Shown here in pieces: positions 10,890 to 23,735 of a stretch of DNA of 64,000 nt. The stretch covers positions 49,656,080 to 49,720,079 of the forward strand of contig NC_089227.1 of assembly GCF_963924675.1 (NCBI RefSeq). Reading direction: 5' to 3'. The notes under the pieces are model-generated. The model had not been told where the DNA came from and ran no database searches. It was given only the letters and a program-made list of their open reading frames with translations. The stretch's first letter is position 1; every line of letters begins with the position of its first letter. The stretch is from Phocoena phocoena. Its lineage: Eukaryota; Chordata; Mammalia; Artiodactyla; Phocoenidae. A program made the translations under genes and the position numbers.

Positions 10890-12220
10890 TCTATTGACAA
10901 ACATACTTTAGTAAACTGTTGATGAAAAATAAATTTTAGGGTATAAGTGTTGAAAATGGCATTTTAAATGTATTCTAAAATTGATTCTTAAGACCTAAAT
11001 TGCCCAGGTTTCATTCCAGAGTTCCTAAATGCTTTTATTGCAGACTTTAATAAGACTTCCTCCTCAAAGTAATTATGGATATCTCATTTTTGAATGCTAA
11101 TATGTACCATGATCATTCTTCAAATTCTGAGAGTGTCTTAAAAGCATATTTTAATCAACAGCACATTCAGAATTTCACTAATTTTTCACAAGTGTGTGGA
11201 ATTCACTTGGAGTTACAGAAACATTTTTAAAATAATGAAAAGACTTCAATTATTTATGAAACAACTATTGCCCATACAAAATTGAATGATTCTGTAATAG
11301 TCTGGTAGAGGATCAGCTATTGTTCAACTAAATGCTAGGGACAATTTGCAAAATGAGATAATTCATATCAATGACCAGATTTTATACTATGGTGACATGA
11401 TTTTTAAAAAAACATATCTATGAACATATAACTCCTACATCATTTCATTCTTTCAATTTTAAATGTGGCAAATTCTGTTTTCAAGCATAATTGGGGAATA
11501 TGTTCTGCTTAATCAAGGTTCAGTTTATATAAATGGTTTAAAAATTTATATAGAAATATAAATACATAATAGATTATAACATATCTATGCACATATATAC
11601 CAGCTTTCAAAGAATTTCAGTGCCTAAATGAGCCACTAAAACTTATTTAACCACAAATAAATGGTTAAACACAATCATCATCTCATTCTAGAATTTAGTC
11701 CATGTGTATGACAATGTTTCTAAGGAAAAAAGCATATATAATTCTTGCCTGTGATGCCTAAAACTTTGTTCCTACATAAAGGACTCTCCTTACTCCCTGT
11801 TCCACTTGCCACCCCTGACCCTAAGCAGGCAATAGGAACTGGATTCCCACAGTTCGTACCCAGTGATGGTAGCCTCTAAAGCCTGATGATCATTTGAGGA
11901 GGTGCAGAGGCTGAGGGTAAACTCCAGAAGGCTGAAGAGCTATGATGGAGTGACCAGAGCTCCTCCTCAAAATTCTACGGAAATCTGGGTCAGGGAGGAG
12001 AGAATACTTAAGACAAGAACTTGAAGATAAATTTTCAATCTGATAAATTACGTGAGATTATTCACATAGCAAAAGGATTACAGTGTGTCCCAGGGACATT
12101 TGAAGAAACACATTTTCAAGCATTATGAAACACAACTCTTTAAATAATTACAAAGAAAAAAATTAGCTAAAATGTTATAGCTACTGATAATTTGCAAAAG
12201 TGGAAGTTTGCATATCCATT
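10890..12220. other. Unique AT-rich sequence, nothing recognised
   Basis: About 1.3 kb without a recognisable repeat, RNA gene or coding region. There are no long open frames on either strand. Confidence 0.6.
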
Positions 12221-12233
12221 TATTTTATTTTTT

Positions 12234-12426
12234 TGAGGTACGCGGGCCTGTCACTGTTGTGGCCTCTCCCGTTGTGGAGCACAGGCTCCAGACGCGCAGG
12301 CTCAGCGACCATGGCTCACGGGCCCAGTCGCTCCGCGGGATGTGGGATCCTGCCGGACCGGGGCATGAACCCGTGTCCCCTGCATTGGCAGGCGGACTCT
12401 CAACCACTGCGCCACCAGGGAAGCCC
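12234..12426 (-). mobile_element. CHR SINE, short form (minus)
   Basis: Reverse-oriented short CHR. The head complement CCACCAGGGAAGCCC is at the right end and GGTACGCGGGCC at the left. A 13-bp TSD, TATTTTATTTTTT, lies at 12221-12233 and 12427-12439. Many CpGs remain, so it is relatively young. Confidence 0.93.
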
Positions 12427-12644
12427 TATTTTATTTTTTAATATAAAACTATGGACCATTGTTCACCAGTGTTTACAATAAAGTAAACAATATACAGTTG
12501 GATAACGTTCTGATTACTACAATTTTATTGCTTTTCTATGCTTCTGCTGAACCAGTAACACAGATACTGAAAAGATTGAGCCTCTGTGTAAGGAATCAGT
12601 TGGGGGTAAAGAAAAAACATATAGATCAATAGTTTAGATTACAA

Positions 12645-12711
12645 AAGTTAATCTAAACTATTTATTTAAATAGTTTTATTTATTTAAGTTAATCTAAACT
12701 ATTTATTTAAA
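12645..12711. repeat. Small tandem duplication, 41-bp period
   Basis: AAGTTAATCTAAACTATTTA plus six more bases occurs at 12645-12670 and again at 12686-12711. An inverted partner, AGTTTAGATT, lies just upstream at 12631-12640 and pairs with AATCTAAACT at 12651-12660. Confidence 0.8.
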
Positions 12712-12714
12712 ATT

Positions 12715-13555
12715 TATTCTATCAGGTCCTAGATTGACAACATCTCTAACAACCTGGTTAGGTTTCCATGAGCAAAGTCTTAGACATCCTCTTAGTCAGT
12801 ACAACACAGGGATTTCAACTTCTAGTAAAGAAGAAGTTCACTAGAAGAAACCTTTAAATGTCCATTTAACTAAGTCTTGCTTGGCTAATTGAAACACACC
12901 AGGATTTTTCTAGTTTTCTCATCTGGGTGGGGAGATTCTTGGTAGTGATAAAATTTTTCCTGTCAGGAGTTTTGCAAATAAACTTTCATTTATACGACTG
13001 TAGTTATAGATATGGATTCAGATACAACTGCTTCTTTGTCCAATTTAAGTTATTTACATTATATTTAAATTTTCCAATTAATTATGGAATCATCTACCTA
13101 ATTTGAAAGGTTAAGCCTTCAGGAAAATTTTCCATTTAACTTGAACGCATTTATTTCTTAGGCTGCTCAGAGCGATGACATCCCAGAAATATGGGCTTAT
13201 CCCTCGTTATGAATTGGCATTTTTGTTTCGGCAAGTGTTTTTAAAAAATAAAAGAAGGAAAAGAAAATCATTTACATATGTGTTTTATGTATACACACAA
13301 AAAACCCCCTCATAAACGAAAAACCCGGAATGGTCCTTAGGCATATATGAGTTAAACACAATCTGATTGCGTAATGACTGTGGAGATTTCCTCCAACATT
13401 TAGAATATTTGTTCCCTAATGCAGAGAAAATAATATATCATGGTATCAAATGTTCTTTTCTGATAAAGGAAGCAACTAAGAAAGCTTTATTTATTTGTTC
13501 AATGTAACCAGTGCTATAGACTCAAAAAAACAAAAAAAAAACCCTAACACTCCTT
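12715..13555. other. Unique sequence, nothing recognised
   Basis: About 840 bp of non-repetitive sequence with a few short A-runs. No coding region or RNA gene is recognised. Confidence 0.55.
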
Positions 13556-13707
13556 CAAAATGAACATACAAAACTTTATTTTCATTAGAATCTAGTTATT
13601 TCTTCACACTAATAAATGAAAAAAACCAAGACCCAGAGCTTATATGCATCAACTTATGTGCGTGTGTGTGTGTGTGTGTGTAATTATATATATGGCAATG
13701 CAAACAA
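13556..13707 (-). pseudogene. Probable 3' UTR part of the CBX3 retrocopy
   Basis: Continues downstream of the pseudogene stop on the minus strand. It contains a (CA)n run (plus-strand GT at 13660-13682) and an AATAAA signal at 13580-13575. No A-tail follows the signal, so the end of the retrocopy is uncertain. Confidence 0.4.
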
Positions 13708-14250
<543 letters not shown>

Positions 14251-15464
14251 TTTTATTGCAAACTTGAAGAGGTATTATTCCTTGCCTTCGAGCTGCCCTG
14301 AGGTATGCTTCATCTCTGGCCCTGCATGCCTCAGGCTCGAGTTCCCTTTAATCCTCATGTTTCAAGCTGCAGGTACAATCCCAAAGTCCTGGCCGAGCTG
14401 GGCAGGAGGGCTCCCATGGGTCTCACCAACATCTCTGCCTCAGGCCCCAGCAACCCCCCTCCTGCCAAAGCACCCCCTTGGTTCAGACGGCATCAGTCAT
14501 TGCGTCTCTCCACAGGGGCAGAAGAGCAGAGTGGAAGTCTCACAAGACAGATATCCCTCATGTGTGGAGGACAGTAATAAAGGCACATCTTTGTGCATGA
14601 GAGCTCTCCCAACTCCTCCCTACCTTTGACCCTCACTTTCACAAGCCTTCCTCCTTGGCTGTCACTCCACAGGCCTCACCCTCCCCTGGTCATCTTTTTG
14701 ACCCAAGCAGGAAAGAAGTCAGAAATGCATAAGGCTCACCATGGATTGGACAAAAGACTGAGGAATTATCTACATTTGACACACAGCTACTCTCCTTTTC
14801 TCATCAGGATATACTCGGTGAACATTTCCTGACAGAGCTGTACTGGAGGTAGCCCAGGGAATTTATTCTCTCTGTCTCTGACCTGGTTTTCTCAAGGGAC
14901 TGCTAGCAGGGAAGTAATAAAGGTAAGTGAACCCCCGAGGCTACATAAAACATATTTATAAGCAGGCATTTCTAGGCTGTGTCTCATCACAAGCTAACTG
15001 CAGTCTAGAGCTGGTCTTTCCAGCACATCCCCACTCCACTAAACTCCCTCAGTGTTTGGTAGCAGGTTACTGGGAAGAAGTGCAGGAAAAGATGCCATGT
15101 GCCTCAGTTAGACTGATATATTATCTAAAAATATTTGCACCCGTGAGTTCATTGTGTGGGAAAGAATCTTTTCAAAGAGCATTGGTTGGGTTTTTGTCTG
15201 CTTGTGAAAGTAGTAGAAGATCAACTATAGAAAAAGCCCCAAAAGCATAAGGAGGAAAATAAAAATTGTATGTCATTCCACCTCACAGAGACAACCAATG
15301 TAAACATTTTGAAATATTTCCTTTCAGCCATGAGAGAGAGAGAGAGTTACCACAATTGGGATCATATTTAATTATGTATGCATTTTTGTGTCTTGCTTTT
15401 TTCATTTAACACTACATCATTCATTTAATATTCAACAAATGTTAATGGACCATTATCAATCAGA
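14251..15464. other. Unique sequence right of the CBX3 retrocopy
   Basis: The first 40 bp or so may be CBX3 5' UTR. The rest, including a moderately GC-rich part at 14300-14660 with overlapping frames of up to 136 codons, has no recognisable domain or conserved gene structure. A short (GA)n lies at 15332-15346. Confidence 0.45.
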
Positions 15465-15476
15465 AGTACACTTGTC

Positions 15477-15488
15477 AAAAAAAAAAAA
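15477..15488 (+). repeat. Poly(A)-only insertion with flanking direct repeat
   Basis: A run of 12 A sits between two perfect copies of AGTACACTTGTC (15465-15476 and 15489-15500). It has the form of a TSD around an A-tail with no element body. Confidence 0.75.
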
Positions 15489-15568
15489 GTACACTTGTCT
15501 CTGAATTCTATGAGAATTTTCTGATAATATTAAATACTCTTCAAAAGCTATTTTTTAAAAATTGTTTA

Positions 15569-15898
15569 TTTTATTTTTGGCTGCGTTGGGTCTTTGTTGC
15601 TGTGTACAGGCTTTCTCTAGTTGCGGCAAGCGGGGGCTACTCTTCGCTGCAGTGCGCAGGCTTCTCACTGCAGTGGCCTCTCTTGTTGCGGAGCATGGGC
15701 TCTAGGCGCACAGGCTTCAGTAGTTGTGGCACGTGAGCTCAGTAGTTGTGGCTCACGGGCTTTAGAGTGCAGGCTCAGTAGTTGTGGCCTACGGACTTAG
15801 CTGCTCCGCGGCATGTGGTATCTTCCTGGACCAGGGCTCGAACCCGTGTCCCCTGCGTTGGCAGGCGGAATCTTAACCACTGCGCTACCAGGGAAGCC
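15569..15898 (-). mobile_element. CHR SINE, long form (minus)
   Basis: Reverse-oriented long CHR. GGCTGCGTTGGGTCTTTGTT is at the left, repeated TCAGTAGTTGTGG units lie in the middle and GCTACCAGGGAAGCCCC is at the right. The flanks share an ATTTTTAAAA-like motif, an imperfect TSD. Confidence 0.9.
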
Positions 15899-15993
15899 CC
15901 CAAAAACGATTTTTAAAAGATACAGTATTCAAAAAATTTACTGTTCTATAACATAATTAAATCATTCTCCAATTTTTGAACATACACATTAGT

Positions 15994-16890
15994 TCTTTTG
16001 TTGTAACAGCTTTATTAAAGTATTATCTGCGTTTATTTAAAGTGTAGAATTTGCTAATTTATGACTCATGAGTGTACCTATGAAACCATCATCACAATCA
16101 AGATAATAAATATATGCATCACCCACAAGAGTTTTCTTGTGCTCTTTTGTAATTCCTTCTGCCTGCCTTCCCCAACCCCACCCCTGTCTCCAGGTAACCT
16201 CTGATCTGTTTTCTGATGCTATAGGTTAGTTTGGATTTTTTTAGACTATTTTATGAATGGAACAATACACTATGTACTCTCTTTTGTCTGACTTCTTTCA
16301 CTCATAATTATTTTGAGATTCACCTGTGTTGTTGTGCAGTCGGTAGTTTGTTTACTTTTATTGCCAAGTAGTATTCCATTGTATGGCTATACCACAATTT
16401 ATTTATCCATTCACCTGTTGATGGACATTTTTGTTGTTTCCTTTTTTTAAATGTTATTAGAAATAAAACTTCTGTGAACATTGCATGTATCTTTTTACAG
16501 CCATACATTTCTTTTTCTCTTGGATAGTCTGTACAAAGACTTACACACAAATGTTTTCGATTCTGAGGATGAAATAGATGTGTTGGTCATATGATGTGGA
16601 TGCGGATACTTCTAAGAAACTGCCAAACTGTTTTCCAAAGTGGTTGAACCATTTTCATTTCCGTGAGCAGTTCATAAGAGTTCCACTTGCTCCAGGTCCT
16701 TGCCAACACCTGGCATGTTCAGTCTTCTCAGTTTTGGATATTCTAATAGGCATATGGTGGTATTACCTTGTGTTTTATTTTGCATATCCCTAATGAGTAA
16801 TAATTTTGAGCATCTTTTCATATCCTTACCCAATCTATTGGGCAGATTTCTCAAATCTTCAATCATGTTTAACCGAAACTGATGACTTTC
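15994..16890 (-). mobile_element. Old L1 3' end (minus)
   Basis: Reads as an L1M-type 3' UTR and ORF2 tail in reverse. The translated minus strand has the motif KCPSTGEWINKLWYSHTMEYY at 16320-16550, and TAATTTTGAGCATCTTTTCATAT lies near the 5' break. Frames are broken. Confidence 0.8.
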
Positions 16891-16912
16891 AGTCACAGAA
16901 GAGTCCTTCAAA

Positions 16913-17034
16913 TTTTATTTTATTTTTTTGGCCATGCCTCGTGGCTTGCGGGATTTTAGTTCCCTGATCAGGGATCAAACCAGGGGCTCTGGCAGTGATA
17001 GTGCCGAGTCCTAACCCCGGGACCACCAGGGAGT
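16913..17034 (-). mobile_element. tRNA-Glu-derived SINE, Bov-tA-like (minus)
   Basis: About 120 bp: GGCCATGCCTCGTGGCTTGC, then TCCCTGATCAGGGATCAAAC and ACCACCAGGGAG, which is the compact cetartiodactyl tRNA SINE in reverse. A long TSD (TCACAGAAGAGTMCTTCAAA, one mismatch) lies at 16893-16912 and 17035-17054. It is inserted at the edge of the L1 tail. Confidence 0.85.
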
Positions 17035-17055
17035 TCACAGAAGAGTACTTCAAAA

Positions 17056-17640
17056 TGTAAGTTCTTAGAACATTCTTAACTTGTGCCATTTTGTCTCATT
17101 CTTATTCAAAGCACTCAAGATGGTCTTAGAAATAAAAGATTGATCATATTAGTAGATGATTAACAGGTGATGATGATGATAATTTAAAAGTCTTACCTAA
17201 TCATCAGGTGGACAGCTGCAAAAAAATATATTTTAAAGAGGAATATCATTCTTAGTACCCACCACTACTTTCTAAAAGACCAAAGATCCCAAGGTCACGA
17301 CAATTATGATACTACTTTAAGCCTTTCCTCAGAAATCTCCCCACTTCTTCAAGGTCCGTCCTGCTTAGCAATTCTGATCACTTCTGGCTCTTTTCTTCCA
17401 CCCATTTCTCCCTCACACTTTCTACCCCACCCTATTTCACTCCCATTCCATTCTCCCCTCTCTCAGCAGATGGTCTGCTTCTTATTTTCTTGATTATTTC
17501 TATCAAGAAAATAATCTATCGGGTGTGATTTCTACTCCCTTCTTTTCCCCAATTTACAAACACATCTGCTTCTTCACTCATGCTTTCCCCCTCTGCCGTG
17601 TGTAAGAGAAACACATAGTTCTCTTCGTACCTAAGGCCAG
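17056..17640. other. Unique or unassigned sequence
   Basis: Pyrimidine-rich in its right half. No gene or confident repeat is recognised. It may include the start of the L2 copy to the right. Confidence 0.45.
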
Positions 17641-18290
17641 CACTGCCTCCTCGAGACTAGATCTTTTTCCTCTCAATCTGAGGACATCTAGTATCTAGTA
17701 TCTGTCTCTTTCCTGCATCTTCAATTCTTACCTAACCATTGACTTCTTTCCTTCTGCATCCAAACTTGTTTAAGGTTTTTACAGCTTAAGATCAAAACCT
17801 TCTTCCATTTTGTGTTTTTCTTCAGAAAAATCTTTCCTTCCCTTCAAAGCCAAGCTCCCAGAAAACAGATTCCCCCCACTTCCTCTTCCTCATCTGCCAT
17901 TCATACCTTATTCCCTGCACTGTGGCCCAGTTCACCTCTTGGCCAATTTTTGCTAAGGACTTCAAAGGCCTCCTAATGGTCAAAGCTACTGGACACTGCT
18001 CAGCCCTGATCTTACCTGACAATATAGCTGCTTTTGACCCTCTTGAGAAACTCCCTTCATTTGGTTTCTGTTTCACAATTCTTTTAAAATTGCTAAAGTG
18101 GTTTCTGTAATCTGCACCTGAACTCTGAATGATCTAGTGTCCTCCTGTACTTTATACTCCAAAAGGATTAAACAAACTCTTCGCACTGCCTCTACACACG
18201 ATGCTATCTCATACTCCCCAATCTCTGATCATGGCGTTTCTTCTACCTGGAATGCCTTTCCCTTTTTATTTGCCCAGGGTACTTTAGTGA
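17640..18290 (+). mobile_element. L2 LINE fragment (plus)
   Basis: The frame at about 17922-18110 contains AKDFKGLL, GHCSALIL and AAFDPLEKLPSFGF. These match the L2 reverse-transcriptase stretch of the type TNDLL, GHFSVLILLDLSAAFD and LSSLGF. The downstream end carries CTACCTGGAATGCCTTTCCC, typical of the L2 3' part. Inactive and diverged. Confidence 0.6.
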
Positions 18291-21200
18291 GATGAGAAAC
18301 TTGGCACGTAATAAAGGAGCTGCCAAGGAACTGTGGTATGTAAATGTATCAGTCCCTAGGTTTGTAAAGCTATAAGTTTCTCTGTAACATTTCTCCTAAA
18401 TCTTTCTCCTATACCTGATTACTAATGACAAAATATATCACCTCAGATCATCAGTTCATTATACACCCATGAAACTTTGCTGATTTCCAATAGCCAACTA
18501 CCATCTATTACTATCTCTCCTTTTTTAAAAAAAATACATTTTAAAATTCCATTTCTATTTGTCTCTCTAAAATTCCTAGAAGCAAATCAAAAATGAAAAT
18601 CTCTGAGAAATACCCACTCTCTTTCCTCGGGAATCCATTTTCTATGGTATTCGTGGAAAACTTCCATAGTGCAGAGAGAAACAGAAGTGATTAGAGGCAT
18701 TTTTTTTGGAAAATACAAGATCAAATCCCTGTGAACTTGAAAGTTTTATTCCTGTGAAGAGCTAGATCTCTCAAGCTCAGGACATGACCTCTGTAGTATG
18801 TGAAATTAAAATTTTTTCATTGAGTAGTAGTGCTAGAAGTACTATTGGTAACCAATCCCCTTCCTTTACAGATGAGGAGACAGAGACTAAGAAAAGACAA
18901 ATTACATGCTTACCATGGTCTTGCATATTTATGGCAAAGTTAAGTATCCAGTTAAGTACCATTTTCACTATTTTTTCAAAACCTTTCTTTTTCAACATTT
19001 CCAACACTGATTAATGGTCTGAAAGATTCAGTTTTTAAATTGTTAATTTTGGGGCAACTGGGAAATGGAGAATTTTACACAATGCAAGCAAAAGCAAAGA
19101 ACAGCATTTTCAAAACCTGGAAACCAGATTGATCCTTTCAAAAATCATTTGTTCTATCCTAAGTTAGGAGGGAACAGGCCCTGGAGAATTTGTATATGAT
19201 ACAGGACAGTTCAGTTCAATCTTTTCTTATATTTCTGCTGAGCCTGAATGGGCAGACTTTCAGTTACTGCCTAGATTCAAAGCCATCCTTCATATATACT
19301 AAACAAGTTTGTGACTTCTCTCATTTCAAGTACATTTTGGGCTTCCCACAAGGAATTCCAAATAAGTACCACTTCTTAACTGAGTTAACATAGCCATCAG
19401 AATGTGAGACCTCTTTCTTAACCAAGTGGAAAGTAAATCTGTTGCAACCAGACCTGTTTGATTACCATTCCCACTGCCTTATTTTGGAGCTTTCTGACTA
19501 CCCAGATATCAAGACAAGATCCATAATGATTTATGAACGTCCACAAATTAGGAAACTGGAAAAGTACCAGGGACAGTAACTTGGCGCTGTCCCAGAAGTT
19601 CACGTGCAGTCTCATACATATGGGTCCCTTAGAGAGCCAAGCCTGAGTTATCATTGCCGATGGGTAGGTCATCATCAGACTCTAAGTCAGATAGCAGTTT
19701 TTACAGATCTAACTACTGTTGCACAACTGGGTGTCCATGGAAACTAAAAAATTGGTTTGAAAAAAAAAATTGGTTTGTTGCCTAGAGAAGTGGAAAGAAA
19801 ACCAAGTCATTTGGTTTCTATGTGGTTTCCATGAAGCTAAAGAAATTTTTTGGCAAATGATAAAAACAAGGATGGCTAAAGCTACATGATTCCCTTGGTC
19901 ATTTCTTGATCTTATCAAGAAGTATCCTATATATATATTATTCAAAAATATAAAAATATTCTAAATAAAGATGTACCAAATTCTCAGGTTATCTGATTCT
20001 TGGTTAGATTGGGAACAATTCCTTAAAAGAGTGACCAATATATGTAACAAAATCAAATAGGTTAAAAAGTCCTTGGATTCATTATATATGGAAAATGTTT
20101 CTCATCCACAAATTCAACAGAGTTCCAAGTATGAAAGAAAAAGCTAGTATTTAATAAGGGCAGAGGAGACTAAAACACCTATTCATTAATCCTATGGAAA
20201 TATTTGTCACTCTTACGTGATTTTCAGGGAACTGGGTAAAAATAGCACCTTCCTAAGAATTCACTCATCTGGGCGTGGGCCTTTATCTATCTGAATAAGT
20301 AAATATGACATAACAGTGGACAAGGGATTTGTACAATGAAGTCCCTGATAAACAGGGATACTGAGGTGACAACTTGGCACATGTTGGCATGATTTCGCAG
20401 CATCTGTGGGCCTGCCGTCAAATAGAAAACAACTTCTGGCAGATTCTGTTTGTCAATGAATGCACAAAAAATTAGCCGGGCCAAGAAAGGTGGTACACAT
20501 GAATTACAACCAAGAGTTGGCCTGGCCTCAGCTGTTCAGTATTTAGGGTAGTTAATGCTACTTTTAGCTTGTCTTAGAATATTTAGAAGAAATACCTATA
20601 AAAATTCAACTTCAGACAGGAAAAATCAAAATTGGTGTTATCCATGAGTTACAAGTTAAAATATCCATAGAGGCCAAGTAGGGAACGAAAATCAACGTAT
20701 GGAACCAAGTAGAAGCAAAACAAGAGCACTATTGTGATGATAAACACCAATGACACACAGGCTCAGGGTTGGGAAATAAGAGGGAGTAGTGACAACTGTA
20801 GCAAAGTTAAGAACATATTTCTTCTTGAAAGGGAACAATTGCGGCTCCAGTCTAATCATTTGATGCCACGTCTTCAGATATTTCAAAGGAAGCTAGGTTT
20901 CGTTTGCCCACGTCTTGCTGGAGTCCCCACAATGATCTATCTATTTAAGGAGAGAATAGTAAAAGGAATGTGGACACAACCACTAAAACAAATTCATAAG
21001 TCATTAAAATTGCTGTGTAATTTTGTACAAATCACATATACAAAATGTATTTTTAGAAAAACCTATACACTGCTGAAAATACATATGTGTGTATGTATAC
21101 AAACACACACACTCGGTGTACATGGCTCAGAGATAAAGGGAAGCTGACTTGGTTAATACACAAAATAGTGAAACATGGACTCTGAGTCCATTGTGGGGTT

Positions 21201-21385
21201 GAGGAAAATGTTTCCCTGCTTCACTTCCTTCATGCTCCTAGACAATTTCCTGTGTGTGTGTTTTGGCTTTCTGTTTGGGGTTTAAGTCAAGAGGTTACAG
21301 TGAAGGAGCACATGGAGTGACTGCTCACGTCCCCTCTGCCTATAGAAGAGTTATTTCTTTATAAGCCATCCCATATCAGTCACAT
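18291..21385. other. Unique sequence, no gene recognised
   Basis: About 3.1 kb without confident repeats apart from a short poly(A)/direct-repeat feature at 19746-19777 and an (AC)-rich patch near 21100. The longest open frame, 20734-21147 plus (137 codons), has no recognisable motif or start context and is not called as a gene. Confidence 0.5.
19760..19769 (+). repeat. Short A-run within a direct repeat
   Basis: AAAAAATTGGTTTG occurs at 19746-19759 and again at 19764-19777, with A residues between the copies. It is similar in form to the other poly(A)-only insertions but shorter, so simple tandem duplication is equally possible. Confidence 0.55.
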
Positions 21386-21389
21386 TATT

Positions 21390-21720
21390 TTTCAATCCAG
21401 AATCTTCCCTGGTTTCCCAATACCTGTGAAACAAAGCCCCAACTCCTTGGTTCAGGCCCCAGCGAGCTTCCCGCATGTGCTTCCCTGCCGCCTGCACCCT
21501 CAGCCTTCACCTGACCCTCCTCCTCACAGTTCCTTGTAACCCACAGCCATATTGTCCTCGTCTACCTCTGTAGAATGTTTTTTCTCTGTCCCTCTCACCA
21601 AACCCCTACTTTTTCTTTAAGATCAACTTAAAGGATTCACTTTGTATGAATCCCTCCTAGACCAGCCCAGTCCAGGGTGATTGCTCCCTCCTTTCAGTTT
21701 TACATGGACTCATAAAAACA
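21390..21720 (+). mobile_element. L2 3'-region fragment
   Basis: The order CCAACTCCTTGGTTCAGGCCC, CCCTCAGCCTTCACCTGACC, TTTAAGATCAACTTAAAGG and GAATCCCTCCTAGACC follows the L2 3' consensus (AAACTCCTTAGC, GCACCC, TTTAAGACCCAGC, GCCTTCCCTGACC). Confidence 0.65.
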
Positions 21721-21744
21721 GTGATGGGGATCCTAACCAACACG

Positions 21745-21865
21745 TGCTGGGCTCTGTGCTTAATGATTGATTCGCCTGACTAGTCCCTGACGCTCTGTGA
21801 AACAGGTATTATTATTCACCCCCATTTAATAAGTGACGATTCTAGGAACCAGAGATAAGAAGAGT
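21745..21865 (-). mobile_element. MIR SINE fragment
   Basis: GTGCTGGGCTCTGTGCTTAA, then CAGGTATTATTATTCACCCCC and ATTTAATAAGTGACGATT, resemble reversed MIR core sequence. Old and diverged. Confidence 0.6.
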
Positions 21866-22964
21866 AGATCTCTTTCCTGACAGAAAAATAACAGGGAGGG
21901 ATCTCATTGGACAACTTGGATTATTTACTCATTCCTGAACCAGTTACTGTGGCCTAGGCTCTGAGTCACATACTGATGCTATGGGGGTAGGATGAGCCAA
22001 ACCCCAAACGATACTGACTGATGTGAGAGGGGAGGGGAGTTTCCAAAGGAAAGTTCTCACCTAATGAGAGAAAATGCTGTGAAAGCAAAAGTAAAATATT
22101 CACTCTCTTTCCTTACCTGGAGAACTGTTAGCTTCTGCTACAAGATTATCCCAGCCTCCAGCTTTCCTTCCTTAAGTAAAGCAAGACTTCTAGTCAAGAT
22201 GATACAGGGAGTCCACGCTTTAATACAGTCCCTCTGTTCCAACCACATAAAAAAAGGGAAAGTAAAATAGGAAAAAATAGGTATAAAAATAAACACCATT
22301 ATAGACCGAAAACATAAAGTTCTGAGTAGAGCTGCAGTTGGTAGACATATGACATTTCAGTATTTAAAGTTAAGAGTAAGTTGGGCTCTCTCCCCACTTC
22401 CAGCTCCATTCTTAATCCTCTGAATTATCAGCCCCTCCGACCATATGACCTGTGACCTGTGAAAGAGGACTGGAAAAAACTGTTACTGACCAACAACTAG
22501 GGCTATGCCTTTAACAAGGTGAAAGTCTACAGACTTTCAATGAAGTCTTTGGCTGGCTCACTAACTGAATGTGTAATATCCCCAGTATCGCCTTTTAGGG
22601 TGAGTCCTCAAAATGCCATTATAAATTTTGTTCAGGGTAGAGGTACATGGTGAGCCAGGTGAAACTACCACCGAACTGTTGGATAGGAAGACATGAGCAC
22701 AATGTGGAGGTAATAAAATACCACTCCAACTGAAAATGAGCCTTCACACTGAAATTACAAAATGTTTGGGGAAATATACTAAGAAATACTAAATAATTAG
22801 ACTATCAATTTACTCCAGATGAAAATAATTTATGAGAGTCTGATGAAGACTTTAAAATAAATAAATTTTAAGTGTTCATACAAAAAACAAAGGCATGATT
22901 TCCATTTTTTTAAAAAAGAGCAAGAAATGATGAAACAAAAATTATCACTGAATACAGTTTAGGT
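21866..22964. other. Unique sequence, nothing recognised
   Basis: About 1.1 kb without a recognisable gene or repeat. Confidence 0.5.
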
Positions 22965-23735
22965 GAGAATTAGAACCACAATGAGATTCCCCTTAACACC
23001 CACTAACATGAATAAGATCAGAAAGCCAGATAATAACAAGAGTTAGCAAGGGCATGGAGAAATGGGAGCCTTCATACACTGCTGGTGGTGATGTAAAATG
23101 ATGCAGCACTTTGGAAAATATTATGCCATTTCTTCAAACAATTAAATACAGAGTTACCATTTAACCTAGTAATTCTACTCCTAGGAATATACCTAAGAGA
23201 AATGAAGCATATGTCCACACAGAAACTTATACAAGAATGTTTATAGCAGCATTATTCATAATAGCCAAAAAGTGGAAACAACTCAGATGTTCATCAGCTG
23301 GTGAATGGATAAACAAAATGTGGACTAGCCATACAATGGAATATTATGTAACCACGAAAGGGAATGAGTACTGATACATGCTACAAAATGGATGAATCTT
23401 GAAAACGTTATACTAGGTGAAAAAAGCTAGTCACAAAAGACCACGTGTTGTATGATTCTGTTCATATGAAAGTCTAGAACAGGGAAGGCTATAGAGACAG
23501 AAAGTAATGCTTAGAGCTGGTGGAGGGGAAAAGGGGAAGATGCAGGAATGGAATGGTGATAACTAAAGGGTACAGGGTTTCTTTCTGAGGTGATTAAAAT
23601 GTTCTGAAATTGACTGTGGTGATGGTTGCACGTATCTGTGAATATACTAAAACTATTGAGTTTTATATTTTAAACTGGTGAATTGTATGATATATGAATT
23701 GTACTTCTTAATAAATCTGTTAAATTGTTTCTTAA
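22965..23735 (+). mobile_element. Old L1 3' end (plus)
   Basis: Contains the L1 ORF2 tail pattern (GGAGCCTTCATACACTGCTG, AATGGATAAACAAAATGTGG, ATACAATGGAATATTATG) and an L1M-type 3' UTR (GGTGATGGTTGCACGTATCT, AACTGGTGAATTGTATGATA). Non-coding remnant. Confidence 0.8.

Noticed and set aside
16913..17034. tRNA gene
   Set aside because: tRNA-derived SINE with TSD; no intact cloverleaf.
20734..21147. 137-codon plus-strand frame in unique DNA
   Set aside because: Low-complexity composition and no domain or splice structure; expected by chance over 3 kb.
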